From the NCBI RefSeq assembly GCF_016724845.1, contig NZ_CP068082.1, positions 5,146,001-5,210,000 of the forward strand: a DNA stretch of 64,000 nucleotides, written 5' to 3'. Under the pieces are notes generated by a model that saw only the letters and a program-made list of their open reading frames with translations, ran no database searches and was not told the DNA's origin. Both the position numbers and the translations under genes were made by a program. Below, one piece after another: positions 32,664 through 42,669 of the stretch. This stretch comes from Sphingobacterium spiritivorum. Its GTDB lineage: Bacteria; Bacteroidota; Bacteroidia; Sphingobacteriales; Sphingobacteriaceae. Position 1 is the first letter of the stretch, and the number at the start of each line of letters is the position of its first letter.

Positions 32664-33464
32664 ATGGAATTTGACAAAGAAAAAGCCTGGAATAATATTC
32701 AAGGAAGAATTCATAAGAATCAACATAAAGACAAGAAAACCAATAGGTTATTATCCACATTAATTGCAATATTGATAATTTCAGGAAGCTTCTCCTACTT
32801 CTTGTTAAAACATTCTTCCAATGCTCCGCAACTGATTACGGTGACTACCTCAGCCCATGAAATCAAAACAATTGTACTGACCGACAGCAGCAAACTTATA
32901 TTAAACGGCAACACCTCTGTCAGCTATCCTGCACAGTTTGAAAATTCAATTCGTGAGGTACATCTGTTATCTGGAGAAGCATCTTTTGCTATCAGTCATG
33001 ATGCCAGCCGCCCTTTCCATGTATGGTATAAAGAAAGTAAAATAGAAGTACTGGGAACATACTTCAATGTCAATACTTACAGTCCCAAAGTGTATGTGAC
33101 ACTGAAAGAAGGACTCATCTCATTCCACCACGGTACGTTTCAGCAGATGCTGCATCCCGGACAACGCCTGCAATTCTCTCCCTCAGACCTCAAAGTTCAG
33201 GTCAGTGAGGTCAATGCTGAACAGGAATTTTCATGGCAGTCCGGAAAATGGGTATTTCAGGAAATTCCGCTTGAAACAGCCTTATCCCGTATAGCCGTAT
33301 ACTACGGTAAAACGTTTAAACAAAGTAATCCTGCTGCTGCATATCCGGCGCTGACCCTGAGCCTCAGTAAAGATCAGCTTCAGTTGCCTGCACTCCTGGA
33401 TGCTATAGCAAAGGTCAGTCACAGCCGCATCACTCTGGAAGCCAATCAACTTATTCTACACTAA
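32664..33464 (+). CDS. FecR-family anti-sigma factor with short cytoplasmic part
   Basis: The 266-residue protein has a single membrane helix (about 30-48), a periplasmic FecR domain (IKTIVLTDSSKLILNGNTSV, HLLSGEASFAI) and a C-terminal secretin-like domain (FQEIPLETALSRIAVYYGKT). FecR proteins pass the signal from a TonB receptor to an ECF sigma factor. Only about 28 residues precede the membrane helix here, against about 85 in the second FecR of this window. Most of the sigma-binding N-terminal bundle is therefore missing; an in-frame TAG upstream rules out a longer start. It leads an operon whose sigma gene is last (40653). Confidence 0.85.
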   Translation: MEFDKEKAWNNIQGRIHKNQHKDKKTNRLLSTLIAILIISGSFSYFLLKHSSNAPQLITVTTSAHEIKTIVLTDSSKLILNGNTSVSYPAQFENSIREVHLLSGEASFAISHDASRPFHVWYKESKIEVLGTYFNVNTYSPKVYVTLKEGLISFHHGTFQQMLHPGQRLQFSPSDLKVQVSEVNAEQEFSWQSGKWVFQEIPLETALSRIAVYYGKTFKQSNPAAAYPALTLSLSKDQLQLPALLDAIAKVSHSRITLEANQLILH

Positions 33465-33470
33465 ATCCTC

Positions 33471-36400
33471 ATGTCAACCAAATCCTTAACTATACTATTG
33501 ATCTGTCTGATCATTAGCTTTCAGGGGTATGCGCAAAAACAACGTATATCGCTAAAAATTACAAGCCCTACACCGCTTAACAGTGTCTTACTTCAGATCC
33601 AGCAGACATCCGGCATCGATATAATCTATCTGCCGACAGATTTGCGCCAGCACCCTGCTGTCACTCTAAGAGCAAGCAACATCATGCTGGAGCAATATCT
33701 TGCACAGATTATAGATCCTAATATATTAGCATACAATTGGTCTAAAGGAGTTCTGCTCCTTACACCGGCACCAAAACATCTGCCTGTTAAGACTCAAAAA
33801 AAAAGAATAGTAAACGGCAGTATACTTGATGAGACAGATCAACCACTTCCCTATGCTACATTACAGATACCTGCGCTACAGATACGAACAAATACAGATG
33901 AAAAAGGAAGATTTACACTGTCCCTGCCCCCTCATGAGAAGCTCACAATCCTGGCTTCCTACATTGGCAAGCAAAGCGTAGAAAGAGAACTTCCTCCTCA
34001 ACGCGCTACAGATACAATACAGATACGAATGGTCAATTCAGATCTGAAACTAGCTGTAGTAGATGTAGATGCAGTACGAGACCTTAAGAGATCATCCAAC
34101 TCATCTATTATATTTGATCGGGAAGCAATAGAGAATACACAGGCAATCAGTCTTGCAGATGTACTGAATATGCTTCCAGGCAAATCCGTGACGGAAACAA
34201 ATATGGCAAAAACCAATATGCTGACCCTGCGGTCTGTATCCGGAGACAGCTGGGACACAGACATCTTCAGCCGCAACAATGCCTTTTCCGTCAGTTATTA
34301 TATGGATGGTGTACAACTCAGCAACAACGCCAATATGCAATCCTTAAATCCTGCAGCCAATGGTTTTCTTAATCCGTACATTGCTGGTGAATACGGGCTC
34401 GGGCTCAACAATCGTAATACAACCAGTGGTGACAATGCTTATGGCGGTATAGATATGCGCAGTATCGGCGTTGACAATATCGAGAGTATTGAAGTGATCT
34501 CCGGTGTGGCTTCAGCCAAATACGGTGACTATGCAGACGGAGCTGTCATTATTAATACACAAGCGGGTAAATCACCTTATTACTTCCGTACTTCTTTTCG
34601 TAAGGGAACCTCTCAATACAGTGTAGGTAAAGGAATCATATTACCCGGAAAACTGGGAGCGCTAAATTTCAACGGAAACTATCTGCTGGCCAATAATGAT
34701 CCGCGTGACAATCTCAAAGCCTACAAACGACTTACAGGATCGCTTACCCACACCATACAAATGGGGACAAGAAGACAGGTCAGAAACAATTTCTCCCTCA
34801 ATATCAGCGGTAATCTGGACGGAGCAAAACTAGATCTGGATGACCGTGCACAACGCAAATCAACATTTGAATATTTCAATATCAGTTTTACGGACAGGCT
34901 TTCCTATCAGTTTAAAGAAAATAGTTGGTTTGATCAGGTGAATCTAAGTATGGGCGTCTCTGCAGGCCGTCAATATTCTTCTATGCAATATCTGATCAAT
35001 GACGAGAGTTTCCCCTATGTAGACATCAAATCTCCGGGTATATACGAAGCACAATGGGCTAACGGCAGCTACCTGGGTATCACTGCGGTAGAAGGAAAAC
35101 CGATAACAGCAAATGTAAATCTGAGCCTGACAGCCTCTAAAACTTTCTGGGGAGCGACCCATGCCCTCAGTATGGGAGGAAATACATTTTTATCTGCCAA
35201 TAAAGGACGAGGGCAGATTATAGATCTCGAACGTCCTCTGTTTTCCAGCTCCAAAGAGCAAACCTACAATTATAAAAATGTACCCACTATGCTCAATACC
35301 GGCATCTATGTAGAAGATGCCTTCAGATACCGTATTTCTTCCATGCCACTTCACTTTCGGATAGGTATACGTGCAGACAATCAAAGCGATGCATGGAGTT
35401 TCTCTCCCCGTGTCAATACACGATTAGAGCTGAATGCGCATTCTACCCTTGGTTTTGCATGGGGGTACGCCACCAAAGCCCCTTCCCTGGCGCATCGCTA
35501 TCCGGGACCTGTATATTTCAAAATACCACTTATCAATTACCCAAGTGACGATCCGGATCTGCGGCTCTATCTGGTATATGCAGATATGGCTTACGCCAAT
35601 AATAATCAGTTGAAGCTCACACGTTCCAATACTCAGGAGCTATCGTATCACTATAGTAAAAACAAAGTCAATCTATCGGTGACCGCTTATCGCAAGATCA
35701 GTAAAGACGGCTTCTCTACAAAAAGTATATTCAAAGATTGGATTATACCACAGTATCAGTATAAACTGGATGCCAATGGCCGTCCTACCTATAGTCCAAC
35801 GGGTCTCAGCACTAAAAAGACTTCTTCTTATTCGCAAATCATCAATAGCCTGCAATCCGAAAACTACGGAATAGAGTTAATGGTCAATACACCTAAAATA
35901 CATTGGCTGGCCACTTCATTTACCGTCAGCAGTGCCTATACCAATTCCTTTTACTACGACAGTTCGCCCTACCTTAACTATACTTCACTGGATAAAATAG
36001 ATTTTTCAGAAGAGGCTATTTTTGCGGTCTTTCCTCCTGAAAACAGGCGTAATGAACAGATAAGAGCTACCTTATCTTCCCAGACACATATACCTTCACT
36101 TGCTTTGATGATCAATCTGATCACCGATTTTCCGATCACTACCCACTCTACTCAATATGGCCGTTCCGGAGAACCGATCGGATATTATGATAACAAGTTT
36201 AATTTTCATTCTATAGAGAACTACGATCCTGAAAATCCGGTATACGGACATCTTGCTACATTATCGGCCTCCAACAGAAGGGAAAACGAAAGACATGCCA
36301 TCAAATACGGCAATATACACCTGCGGGTAACCAAGGATATAAACAAGCGCCTTCGCTTCTCTTTCAATGTATTCAATATGCTCAACTGGCGCCCGAGTTA

Positions 36401-36479
36401 TATAGTGCCTGGTACAGAAAACCGTGTCGTACTCAATGATCCGCCATCATTCGGAGGAGAAATCAGTTTCAAACTTTAA
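33471..36479 (+). CDS. TonB-dependent receptor with STN signalling domain
   Basis: The 1002-residue outer-membrane protein has a signal peptide (ending QGYAQ) and a secretin/TonB short N-terminal (STN) domain (about 25-95: TPLNSVLLQIQQTSGIDIIY). A carboxypeptidase-like domain (about 112-190), a plug (ALADVL-type LADVLNMLPGKSVTETNMAK, DNIESIEVISGVASAKYGDY) and the barrel to FGGEISFKL follow. The STN domain signals to FecR, encoded just before it (6 bp gap). With the following DUF4876, DUF6850 and di-haem peroxidase genes it forms one operon. The substrate is probably iron- or metal-related (inference). Confidence 0.87.
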   Translation: MSTKSLTILLICLIISFQGYAQKQRISLKITSPTPLNSVLLQIQQTSGIDIIYLPTDLRQHPAVTLRASNIMLEQYLAQIIDPNILAYNWSKGVLLLTPAPKHLPVKTQKKRIVNGSILDETDQPLPYATLQIPALQIRTNTDEKGRFTLSLPPHEKLTILASYIGKQSVERELPPQRATDTIQIRMVNSDLKLAVVDVDAVRDLKRSSNSSIIFDREAIENTQAISLADVLNMLPGKSVTETNMAKTNMLTLRSVSGDSWDTDIFSRNNAFSVSYYMDGVQLSNNANMQSLNPAANGFLNPYIAGEYGLGLNNRNTTSGDNAYGGIDMRSIGVDNIESIEVISGVASAKYGDYADGAVIINTQAGKSPYYFRTSFRKGTSQYSVGKGIILPGKLGALNFNGNYLLANNDPRDNLKAYKRLTGSLTHTIQMGTRRQVRNNFSLNISGNLDGAKLDLDDRAQRKSTFEYFNISFTDRLSYQFKENSWFDQVNLSMGVSAGRQYSSMQYLINDESFPYVDIKSPGIYEAQWANGSYLGITAVEGKPITANVNLSLTASKTFWGATHALSMGGNTFLSANKGRGQIIDLERPLFSSSKEQTYNYKNVPTMLNTGIYVEDAFRYRISSMPLHFRIGIRADNQSDAWSFSPRVNTRLELNAHSTLGFAWGYATKAPSLAHRYPGPVYFKIPLINYPSDDPDLRLYLVYADMAYANNNQLKLTRSNTQELSYHYSKNKVNLSVTAYRKISKDGFSTKSIFKDWIIPQYQYKLDANGRPTYSPTGLSTKKTSSYSQIINSLQSENYGIELMVNTPKIHWLATSFTVSSAYTNSFYYDSSPYLNYTSLDKIDFSEEAIFAVFPPENRRNEQIRATLSSQTHIPSLALMINLITDFPITTHSTQYGRSGEPIGYYDNKFNFHSIENYDPENPVYGHLATLSASNRRENERHAIKYGNIHLRVTKDINKRLRFSFNVFNMLNWRPSYIVPGTENRVVLNDPPSFGGEISFKL

Positions 36480-36490
36480 TCCATCTCATC

Positions 36491-37849
36491 ATGAAAAAAT
36501 ATATACAACATATTTATCTGCTTACCCTTATCCTGACAGGAATATGCCTTACATTCGCAGGCTGTCAGAAAGATATCGCACCTGATCTGAAGGCCACTAC
36601 CCTTGCGGTACGGGTACAATACGAATCCGCATACCAGCGTCCCCAGCTCTCTACAGAAGGTTATACCGTCTATCTCAAAAATCTGACTACAGGTGCAGAA
36701 GATTCGGCAAGAGTGGATGCTGACGGCATCGCACTTATTCCGGAGCTTAGCAGCGGAAAATACGATATACAGGTAGTCAAAAACTTCTCAATGACAGAAT
36801 ACGAACAGGTTTTTGGCGAGAAGAGCAAACGGGAAGTCACGTTTAATGCCGCAGAGAATGGCTACAAAATATTGCCGACACGCGACCGGAATGAAATCAG
36901 CCTTACCCTGCACAAGTCTGTACCCGGCGACTGGGTCATCAAGCAACTGTATTATGCAGGATCGGATCTTTATAAAGCCGCTTCTCTGCGGGACAACTTT
37001 TTTGAAATCTACAACAATTCTGATGAAGTACTTTATGCAGACAGCCTCTGCATGATGTTTGTTTACGGAAGGCTTTCCACAACATACCGTATGCCTGAAA
37101 AATTGCTTGAAAATGGCCAGTTTGACTGGAGACAGGCATTAGGAACTGAAGTAGCACCTGCCAATGCCAATACAGATTACCTGTACGCACAGGCTATCTA
37201 TATGTTTCCCGGAAATGGGACGACCTATCCTATACAGCCCGGTCAGGGTCTTGTCGTAGCCCGCAGTGCCATTAACCACAAAGCTCCTTTTACAAATAAA
37301 AATGGAAAAGTATATGAGGTAAGCCGCCCGGACCTCACGGTAGACTTAAGCAAGGCTGATTTTGAAGTCATTACAACGCCGTATCTCGAAGAAGGAGTCT
37401 CCGAATCCCTGATCGATATTCCGACACCGGGCAAAACCAGCCTCATTGTCATCCAACGCTTTGGCGCAACGATGATGATGGACAATATCGGTCGTATAAG
37501 CTATGCCCTGTTCAAGACACCTGAAGATATCAGAAAGTGGCCTAAATATGCGGAAGTAAAAGAAACAACTATAGAAGGAAAAACCTTGTATACCCGTGTT
37601 CCTAAAAAATACATTATTGATGCTGTCGAAACACAGCCCAATACTGCAGACCGCCGTATTCCGAAAAAGTTAAGTCCTGAACTGGATGCCGGATTTGGTT
37701 TTGTTCCCCTCGGCTCGTATAGCTCACAGGCACTTATGCGAAAGGTAGCCAGGATCGTAGACGGCAGACGTGTACTGCAGGATACCAACAACTCTTCTAA
37801 TGATTTTGAATGGATTATGCCCGCAATTCCGGGAGGATTCAAAGATTAA
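36491..37849 (+). CDS. DUF4876-like lipoprotein
   Basis: The 452-residue product has a lipoprotein signal (CLTFAGCQKD, Cys about 25). An early beta-sandwich (about 35-130, YTVYLKNLTTGAEDSARVDA) is followed by a region like a lamin-tail fold (FFEIYNNSDEVLYADSLCMM). The organisation is that of DUF4876 proteins, which occur beside TonB receptors in Bacteroidota; recognition is from memory. It is probably a surface-exposed partner of the receptor encoded 11 bp upstream. No enzymatic residues were seen. Confidence 0.7.
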   Translation: MKKYIQHIYLLTLILTGICLTFAGCQKDIAPDLKATTLAVRVQYESAYQRPQLSTEGYTVYLKNLTTGAEDSARVDADGIALIPELSSGKYDIQVVKNFSMTEYEQVFGEKSKREVTFNAAENGYKILPTRDRNEISLTLHKSVPGDWVIKQLYYAGSDLYKAASLRDNFFEIYNNSDEVLYADSLCMMFVYGRLSTTYRMPEKLLENGQFDWRQALGTEVAPANANTDYLYAQAIYMFPGNGTTYPIQPGQGLVVARSAINHKAPFTNKNGKVYEVSRPDLTVDLSKADFEVITTPYLEEGVSESLIDIPTPGKTSLIVIQRFGATMMMDNIGRISYALFKTPEDIRKWPKYAEVKETTIEGKTLYTRVPKKYIIDAVETQPNTADRRIPKKLSPELDAGFGFVPLGSYSSQALMRKVARIVDGRRVLQDTNNSSNDFEWIMPAIPGGFKD

Positions 37850-37854
37850 TACAT

Positions 37855-39429
37855 ATGAACCTTTTATCCATGAAAATATCCCGACTTACATTTACCCATT
37901 CCCTGCAACTGTTCACAGTCTTTGGAATATGCTTTGCTAATCCACAATCCGCTGCTGCTCAGAAACTCCCTGAGCACAGATATGCACAAACAGACTCTTC
38001 CCGCTACCTGTTGAGTAATCCAATGCAACAAGAGCGCTACGAACATGCACAGCAAGGATATGCAGTGCAGTTAGAATCGCTTATACCCAACAAACTAAGT
38101 ATTACGCAACTTCAGTTTACAGCAATTAATGGTGAACTCAAACCTTATCAGGAAGCTGAAAAGCAGACTTTAGGCAGTTTCAGAGCGGAAGGTGGCAAAA
38201 AACTTAAAAACATCTGGTTCTGGGGAAAATTTATATATGAAAAACAACAGTTAGACAGTATTAGATGGGGACACCGAAAGGACGACGAACAATCTTCTCC
38301 TTACTTTTATGCCGCCCAGCGTGCAGTGCATTACACCCGTACAGATTATACGATCAATACACAGACAGGTATTAAAGTATGGTCACCGATCTATATCGCT
38401 CTTGCTACGGACTATGCTATGGGGGATCATTACAGTACAAACGATCCCAGAGCAGTGCTCAAGCATTTCAAACTAAAACTGCAACCAAGTTTGAATTTAA
38501 AACTGAGCAAACTAAGCATCGGTATACGAGCCACCTGGGGATATGGTCAACAGGAATCGCAGGTGGATTACAGGAATAAAGAGTATTATGAATCTACACA
38601 ATTCCCGGAGTACCTCAACTGGTTGTCCAACGGCTATGGGACCATACGAACTGCCCTCGCTTTCTCAGATCGGGTATACACCAATAATCAGGACTATCGT
38701 GGTATAGGAATGGAAGGTCGTTACCAGTCTAAAGATCTCCTGCTGTTAGGGGATATCGGTTATGAAAAGATCCATGAAGAATACGACCGTGGCAATTCAT
38801 CAGGAAGATATGACGGATATGATATGTACGGTGATTACGACATGAAACAGCTCAAAGGACAATTCAGTATAAGCCATCACGGACAAGGTATCCTTATCCG
38901 CGCCTCACAGACAAAGGGGAGGGATCTGAATGTAGAATTTTCCGGAAATAACTATGTCTACCTGCAGCAGCGGCTAGGAATAAAAGTTTTTAAAGATATC
39001 CGGCTTTGGAACAGAAATACCTCATTATGGGGCGCAGTAGAGAATAGTTATACCAGTCAGGCAGACGGCAATATGATGGTAAACCGCAAACGGGGTCGTC
39101 AGATCACGAGCATAGCGGGCAGACATGCACTTACGGATCAGCTAAATATAGAGCTGGGTATAGGCTATTCTACTCCACACAGTACGGAGTTCACATACAG
39201 TCCCAAAAGCACCAACCCTTTTATCGAAGAAGTGATCAAATCGGATATAAACTATGACAAGACTCAGTACCTGCAGTGCGATTTGGGCGTGCAATATTTT
39301 TTCAGACTGGCAGATATGAAATGGTGTGTCAGGCCTCAGTTAAACTATGTACAACGAACAAATACAGTACCCGATATCACCGGCAAAAGCAGATCCCGTG
39401 CATCAGCTTCTTTATTCCTTTACTTCTAA
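37855..39429 (+). CDS. DUF6850-like outer-membrane beta-barrel protein
   Basis: The 524-residue protein has a signal peptide (ending SAAAQ, about residue 40), then alternating amphipathic strands rich in Tyr and Gly. It ends ...RASASLFLYF, an aromatic C-terminus typical of outer-membrane barrels. It resembles the DUF6850 family, which goes with DUF4876. ATG 37855 or 37870 can serve as the start, 5-20 bp after the DUF4876 stop. The frame is also open from 37810, overlapping the previous gene, which is less likely. Role: a second outer-membrane component, perhaps a channel. Confidence 0.65.
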   Translation: MNLLSMKISRLTFTHSLQLFTVFGICFANPQSAAAQKLPEHRYAQTDSSRYLLSNPMQQERYEHAQQGYAVQLESLIPNKLSITQLQFTAINGELKPYQEAEKQTLGSFRAEGGKKLKNIWFWGKFIYEKQQLDSIRWGHRKDDEQSSPYFYAAQRAVHYTRTDYTINTQTGIKVWSPIYIALATDYAMGDHYSTNDPRAVLKHFKLKLQPSLNLKLSKLSIGIRATWGYGQQESQVDYRNKEYYESTQFPEYLNWLSNGYGTIRTALAFSDRVYTNNQDYRGIGMEGRYQSKDLLLLGDIGYEKIHEEYDRGNSSGRYDGYDMYGDYDMKQLKGQFSISHHGQGILIRASQTKGRDLNVEFSGNNYVYLQQRLGIKVFKDIRLWNRNTSLWGAVENSYTSQADGNMMVNRKRGRQITSIAGRHALTDQLNIELGIGYSTPHSTEFTYSPKSTNPFIEEVIKSDINYDKTQYLQCDLGVQYFFRLADMKWCVRPQLNYVQRTNTVPDITGKSRSRASASLFLYF

Positions 39430-39441
39430 CACCGTAAAAAA

Positions 39442-40581
39442 TTGATACGCAGCTCATTGATCCTTATCCTGATCTTATTTTCAGCAGTTATTCTTCAGTC
39501 CTTCTGGATACAGAAACCTGACAAAGAACCGGATTTTGTACTTCTTCGGGAGCAGTACGAAAAACCGCTGGATCAATGGCCGGCACCGCATGTAGATAAA
39601 GATATCGTATATCAGGAATGGGCTCCGTTACCGGCTCCTCCGATATGGAATCAGAAAGAAGCTGCTACGCAGGCCAAAATAGCACTGGGTAAACGGCTTT
39701 TCTTTGAACCGAGACTCAGCGCATCCATGCAGATATCATGTTCCTCCTGCCATGATCCGGATATGCACTGGACAGACGGACGAAAGAAAGCCATTGGCAG
39801 TAATCACCGCATCGGAAGGAGACACACCCCTTCTCTGCAGAATATATGGGCTCAACAACTCTTTTTCTGGGATGGTCGTCAGGATAAGCTCCAGCAGGTT
39901 GCAAGTTCTCCTATTGAAGATCCGAATGAAATGAATACCCCTATAGATACCGCACTGAGTCACATCCATGCCATCAAAGGTTACCGGGAATGGATACAGG
40001 CAGCTTTTGGAACAGACAAAATGAATGCGGATCAGCTCGGTGAAGCACTCTCCTGTTTCCAGCAAACAATTTCATCCAATATTACCCGGTTTGATAATTT
40101 TCTGAAAGGAAGAGGAAGAGCTTTATCTGATCAACAGATATGGGGTATGCACCTGTTCCGTACCAAAGCAAGATGTTTCAATTGTCACAACGGTCCATTT
40201 TTTACAGATGGTAAGTTCCATAATCTAGGTTTCAGCAACTACGGAACCAAAAATCAGGATCTGGGCAGATATGAAGTAACCCGGAATAAAGCCGATATCG
40301 GAACCTTCAAAACTCCGGGACTCAGGGATGCGATGCGCACCTTTCCCTGGTTCCATGACGGACGCTTTAATGATATAAGCATGTTGCTTAACCAATATAA
40401 TGCCGGCATGCCTCAGCCTAAAGCCAAATCCGGACAGGAAACAGATAGTCTGTATCCGCAACAATCCCCTCATTTGCAGCCTCTGGGGATCACGCTGAAA
40501 GAACGGGAAGCTATTATTCGCTTTCTGGAAGCCCTTGCTGCTCAGCCGATAGAGATAGAAAGACCGCAATTACCTGAATAA
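39442..40581 (+). CDS. Di-haem cytochrome c peroxidase (MauG/MbnH-like), TTG start
   Basis: The 379-residue protein has an N-terminal anchor (SSLILILILFSAVILQ) and two c-type haem sites: CSSCH (in MQISCSSCHDPDMHWTDG) and CFNCH (in ARCFNCHNGPFFTDGKFHNL). This is the di-haem peroxidase/MauG group, acting in the periplasm. The first usable start is TTG 39442; the next Met lies inside the first haem site, and the previous gene stops 12 bp upstream in the same frame. In methanobactin loci a relative (MbnH) works with a TonB receptor; here it follows DUF4876 and DUF6850, suggesting oxidation of a ligand or protein during uptake. Confidence 0.88.
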   Translation: MIRSSLILILILFSAVILQSFWIQKPDKEPDFVLLREQYEKPLDQWPAPHVDKDIVYQEWAPLPAPPIWNQKEAATQAKIALGKRLFFEPRLSASMQISCSSCHDPDMHWTDGRKKAIGSNHRIGRRHTPSLQNIWAQQLFFWDGRQDKLQQVASSPIEDPNEMNTPIDTALSHIHAIKGYREWIQAAFGTDKMNADQLGEALSCFQQTISSNITRFDNFLKGRGRALSDQQIWGMHLFRTKARCFNCHNGPFFTDGKFHNLGFSNYGTKNQDLGRYEVTRNKADIGTFKTPGLRDAMRTFPWFHDGRFNDISMLLNQYNAGMPQPKAKSGQETDSLYPQQSPHLQPLGITLKEREAIIRFLEALAAQPIEIERPQLPE

Positions 40582-40652
40582 ATATTTGCAGATTCTAAAA
40601 TTAAACCGTAAAATTGCAATTATTTATAATTAATCTAAATAAAAATAGAGTA

Positions 40653-41162
40653 ATGAAACTGCGCAAGAGATCAGACATACATTTGATTGAAGCATATTTT
40701 GAACAATACTATGAAATGTTATGCAAGGTAGCGTTCCAATATGTGAAAGATCATCAGGAAGCTGAGGATATTGTTCAGGACTTTTTCTACCTGCTGTGGC
40801 AAAAGAATAGGGCAGAGAAAATCGAAGGGCAGTTTGAGCATTATGCGGTGAGATCTATCCGCAACAATTGTCTCAATGTACTGAAGAAGAAACAACTCCC
40901 TATTCAGGATATCTCTTCGGACTTTCACCATCTGGGGGAAGATCATGATGATATGGAACTCCGTATAGCCTACGAGCAGCGACTGGAAGATGTGGCAGCA
41001 AGTATACAATTGCTCCCTGACAGACAAAGGGAGGCCATCGATATGAATATTTGGGGCGATCTCAAATATCAGGAGATTTCGGATAGACTACAGGTTTCGA
41101 TCAACACAGTCAAAACCCATATAAAACTTGCCTATAAAAATCTCCGCAGACTCAATTCCTGA
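40653..41162 (+). CDS. ECF sigma factor, last gene of its operon
   Basis: The 169-residue protein has sigma region 2 (YYEMLCKVAFQYVKDHQEAE, DIVQDFFYLLWQKN) and region 4 (LPDRQREAIDMNIWGDLKYQ, EISDRLQVSINTVKTHIKLA). It directs RNA polymerase to extracytoplasmic-function promoters and is normally held by a FecR protein. Here the FecR gene is 8 kb upstream, at the start of the operon, with four genes between. ATG 40653 is preferred over a 13-residue longer frame without ATG. A terminator follows at 41261. Confidence 0.88.
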   Translation: MKLRKRSDIHLIEAYFEQYYEMLCKVAFQYVKDHQEAEDIVQDFFYLLWQKNRAEKIEGQFEHYAVRSIRNNCLNVLKKKQLPIQDISSDFHHLGEDHDDMELRIAYEQRLEDVAASIQLLPDRQREAIDMNIWGDLKYQEISDRLQVSINTVKTHIKLAYKNLRRLNS

Positions 41163-41260
41163 GAACTGCAACGATAGAAAGCAATATCCGGATCCGGAAA
41201 AGAAATTAAGGTTGGTATATGCCGGCTCTCAAGATAATAGTTTGTTTTTATGTTTATTAG

Positions 41261-41288
41261 GGGGCGATATCACACGTGATATTTCCCC
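41261..41288 (+). terminator. Terminator after the sigma gene
   Basis: GGGG (41261-41264) and ATATCAC (41267-41273) pair with GTGATAT (41276-41282) and CCCC (41285-41288), followed by TTTCTT. It closes the 32664-41162 operon. Confidence 0.65.
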
Positions 41289-41440
41289 TTTCTTATATCA
41301 TAAAGTATTTTTTTGTCACTATTTTATCACAGCTATGTCTTTATTTATAATTATTATGAATAACGGTCTTTAATTATTTAGAATAATTATAAATTAGCGG
41401 AATTATAACATCTGCATTTTACACATATTTAATACACAAC

Positions 41441-42634
41441 ATGGTTTTTAAGCGTATTCTTCTTTTATTTTTTAGTTATCTGATTTTTGTCCTTCCCGCT
41501 TTTAGTCAATCCAAATATCAAGTGACCATTGAAGTAAAGAGTACACCGGCAACGCATCTTCACGACCCTTTATATATTACCGGAAACTTTAATGGCTGGA
41601 ATCCAAAGCTGCACATGCTTGATACACTGCCTTCCGGAACAACTCCTTTGCATAGTCGTATTATACTGCCGGAAGTTAAAGCCGGACTGCTGGAATTTAA
41701 ATTTACAAGAGGAGACTGGCAGACATTAGAATCTACGGCAATGGGTACACTTACTGCTCCACGAAACGTAATGATCCAGAAAGACACGGTTATCCGGATC
41801 GATATCGCTGGATGGCGCGATGATTTCCCGGCATCCACAGCAAGTCCGCAGGTACATCTTCTGGACAGTGCATTCTATATTCCCCAGCTTGCTGTAAAAC
41901 GTGCTGTATGGATATATCTTCCAAAGGACTACGCTACATCTGATAAAAAATATCCTGTGCTTTATATGCATGATGGTCAGGATTTGTTTGATGAGGCCAC
42001 CTCTCAGGGACGTATAGGTCCGTTGGAATGGGGTGTAGATGAGGCTATAGACCGCCACCGTCAAAGTGCCATAGTCGTAGCGGTAGCTCATGCAGAAAGT
42101 AAAGAAGATCGTCAGAATGAATACTTTGTATCACCCAACAGCAGATTTCCGAATCCTCAGGGAGCCGGATATCTCAAATTTATAGTCCATACACTTAAGC
42201 CTTACATAGACAGCCACTACCGTACTATGCCCGACAAGAAGCATACCGCTATGGCCGGAAGTTCAGTCGGCGGATTACTGACCCTATATGCAGGCCTGTC
42301 CTATCCGGATGTATTCGGATCACTGGGGGTATTTTCGCCATCCATATGGTTAGACGAAGGACAGGTGCAGAAGACGATCACACGCATCGGCTATCAGGCA
42401 GCTATCAGTGACCAGCACTATTATTTTTATGGTGGAGGGAATGAAAACAGGATCAAACCTGATGGCAGCACAGTCACTATGAATACGGATGTATTGCAAA
42501 TCACAGATATGCTTCGCGAAAAAAATCATCCGCAACTGGAAATCAGCATCAATCCGGAAGGAAGACACGGAGCATGGTACTGGCACAAAGCATTTCCGGC
42601 TTTTTATGACTGGTGGCAGGCAAAATTAAATTAA
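41441..42634 (+). CDS. Secreted esterase (siderophore-esterase type) with N-terminal carbohydrate-module-like domain
   Basis: The 397-residue product has a signal peptide (ending PAFSQ) and a beta-sandwich (about 25-120: DPLYITGNFNGWNPKLHMLD). An alpha/beta-hydrolase of the Fes/IroE esterase group follows (about 150-395). The nucleophile is in AMAGSSVGGLLTLYAG; His is near GRHGAWYWHKAFP. Such enzymes cut catecholate siderophore backbones or acetyl esters. Position between the sigma operon and the siderophore ABC genes makes a siderophore role likely. It stands 36 bp before the propeller gene. Confidence 0.75.
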   Translation: MVFKRILLLFFSYLIFVLPAFSQSKYQVTIEVKSTPATHLHDPLYITGNFNGWNPKLHMLDTLPSGTTPLHSRIILPEVKAGLLEFKFTRGDWQTLESTAMGTLTAPRNVMIQKDTVIRIDIAGWRDDFPASTASPQVHLLDSAFYIPQLAVKRAVWIYLPKDYATSDKKYPVLYMHDGQDLFDEATSQGRIGPLEWGVDEAIDRHRQSAIVVAVAHAESKEDRQNEYFVSPNSRFPNPQGAGYLKFIVHTLKPYIDSHYRTMPDKKHTAMAGSSVGGLLTLYAGLSYPDVFGSLGVFSPSIWLDEGQVQKTITRIGYQAAISDQHYYFYGGGNENRIKPDGSTVTMNTDVLQITDMLREKNHPQLEISINPEGRHGAWYWHKAFPAFYDWWQAKLN

Positions 42635-42669
42635 CATCATTTTTTTCACATATCAAAACTGATTTATTT

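Noticed and set aside
41128..41373. 81-codon frame over the sigma gene end
   Set aside because: It overlaps region 4 of the sigma factor and the terminator; no start signal.
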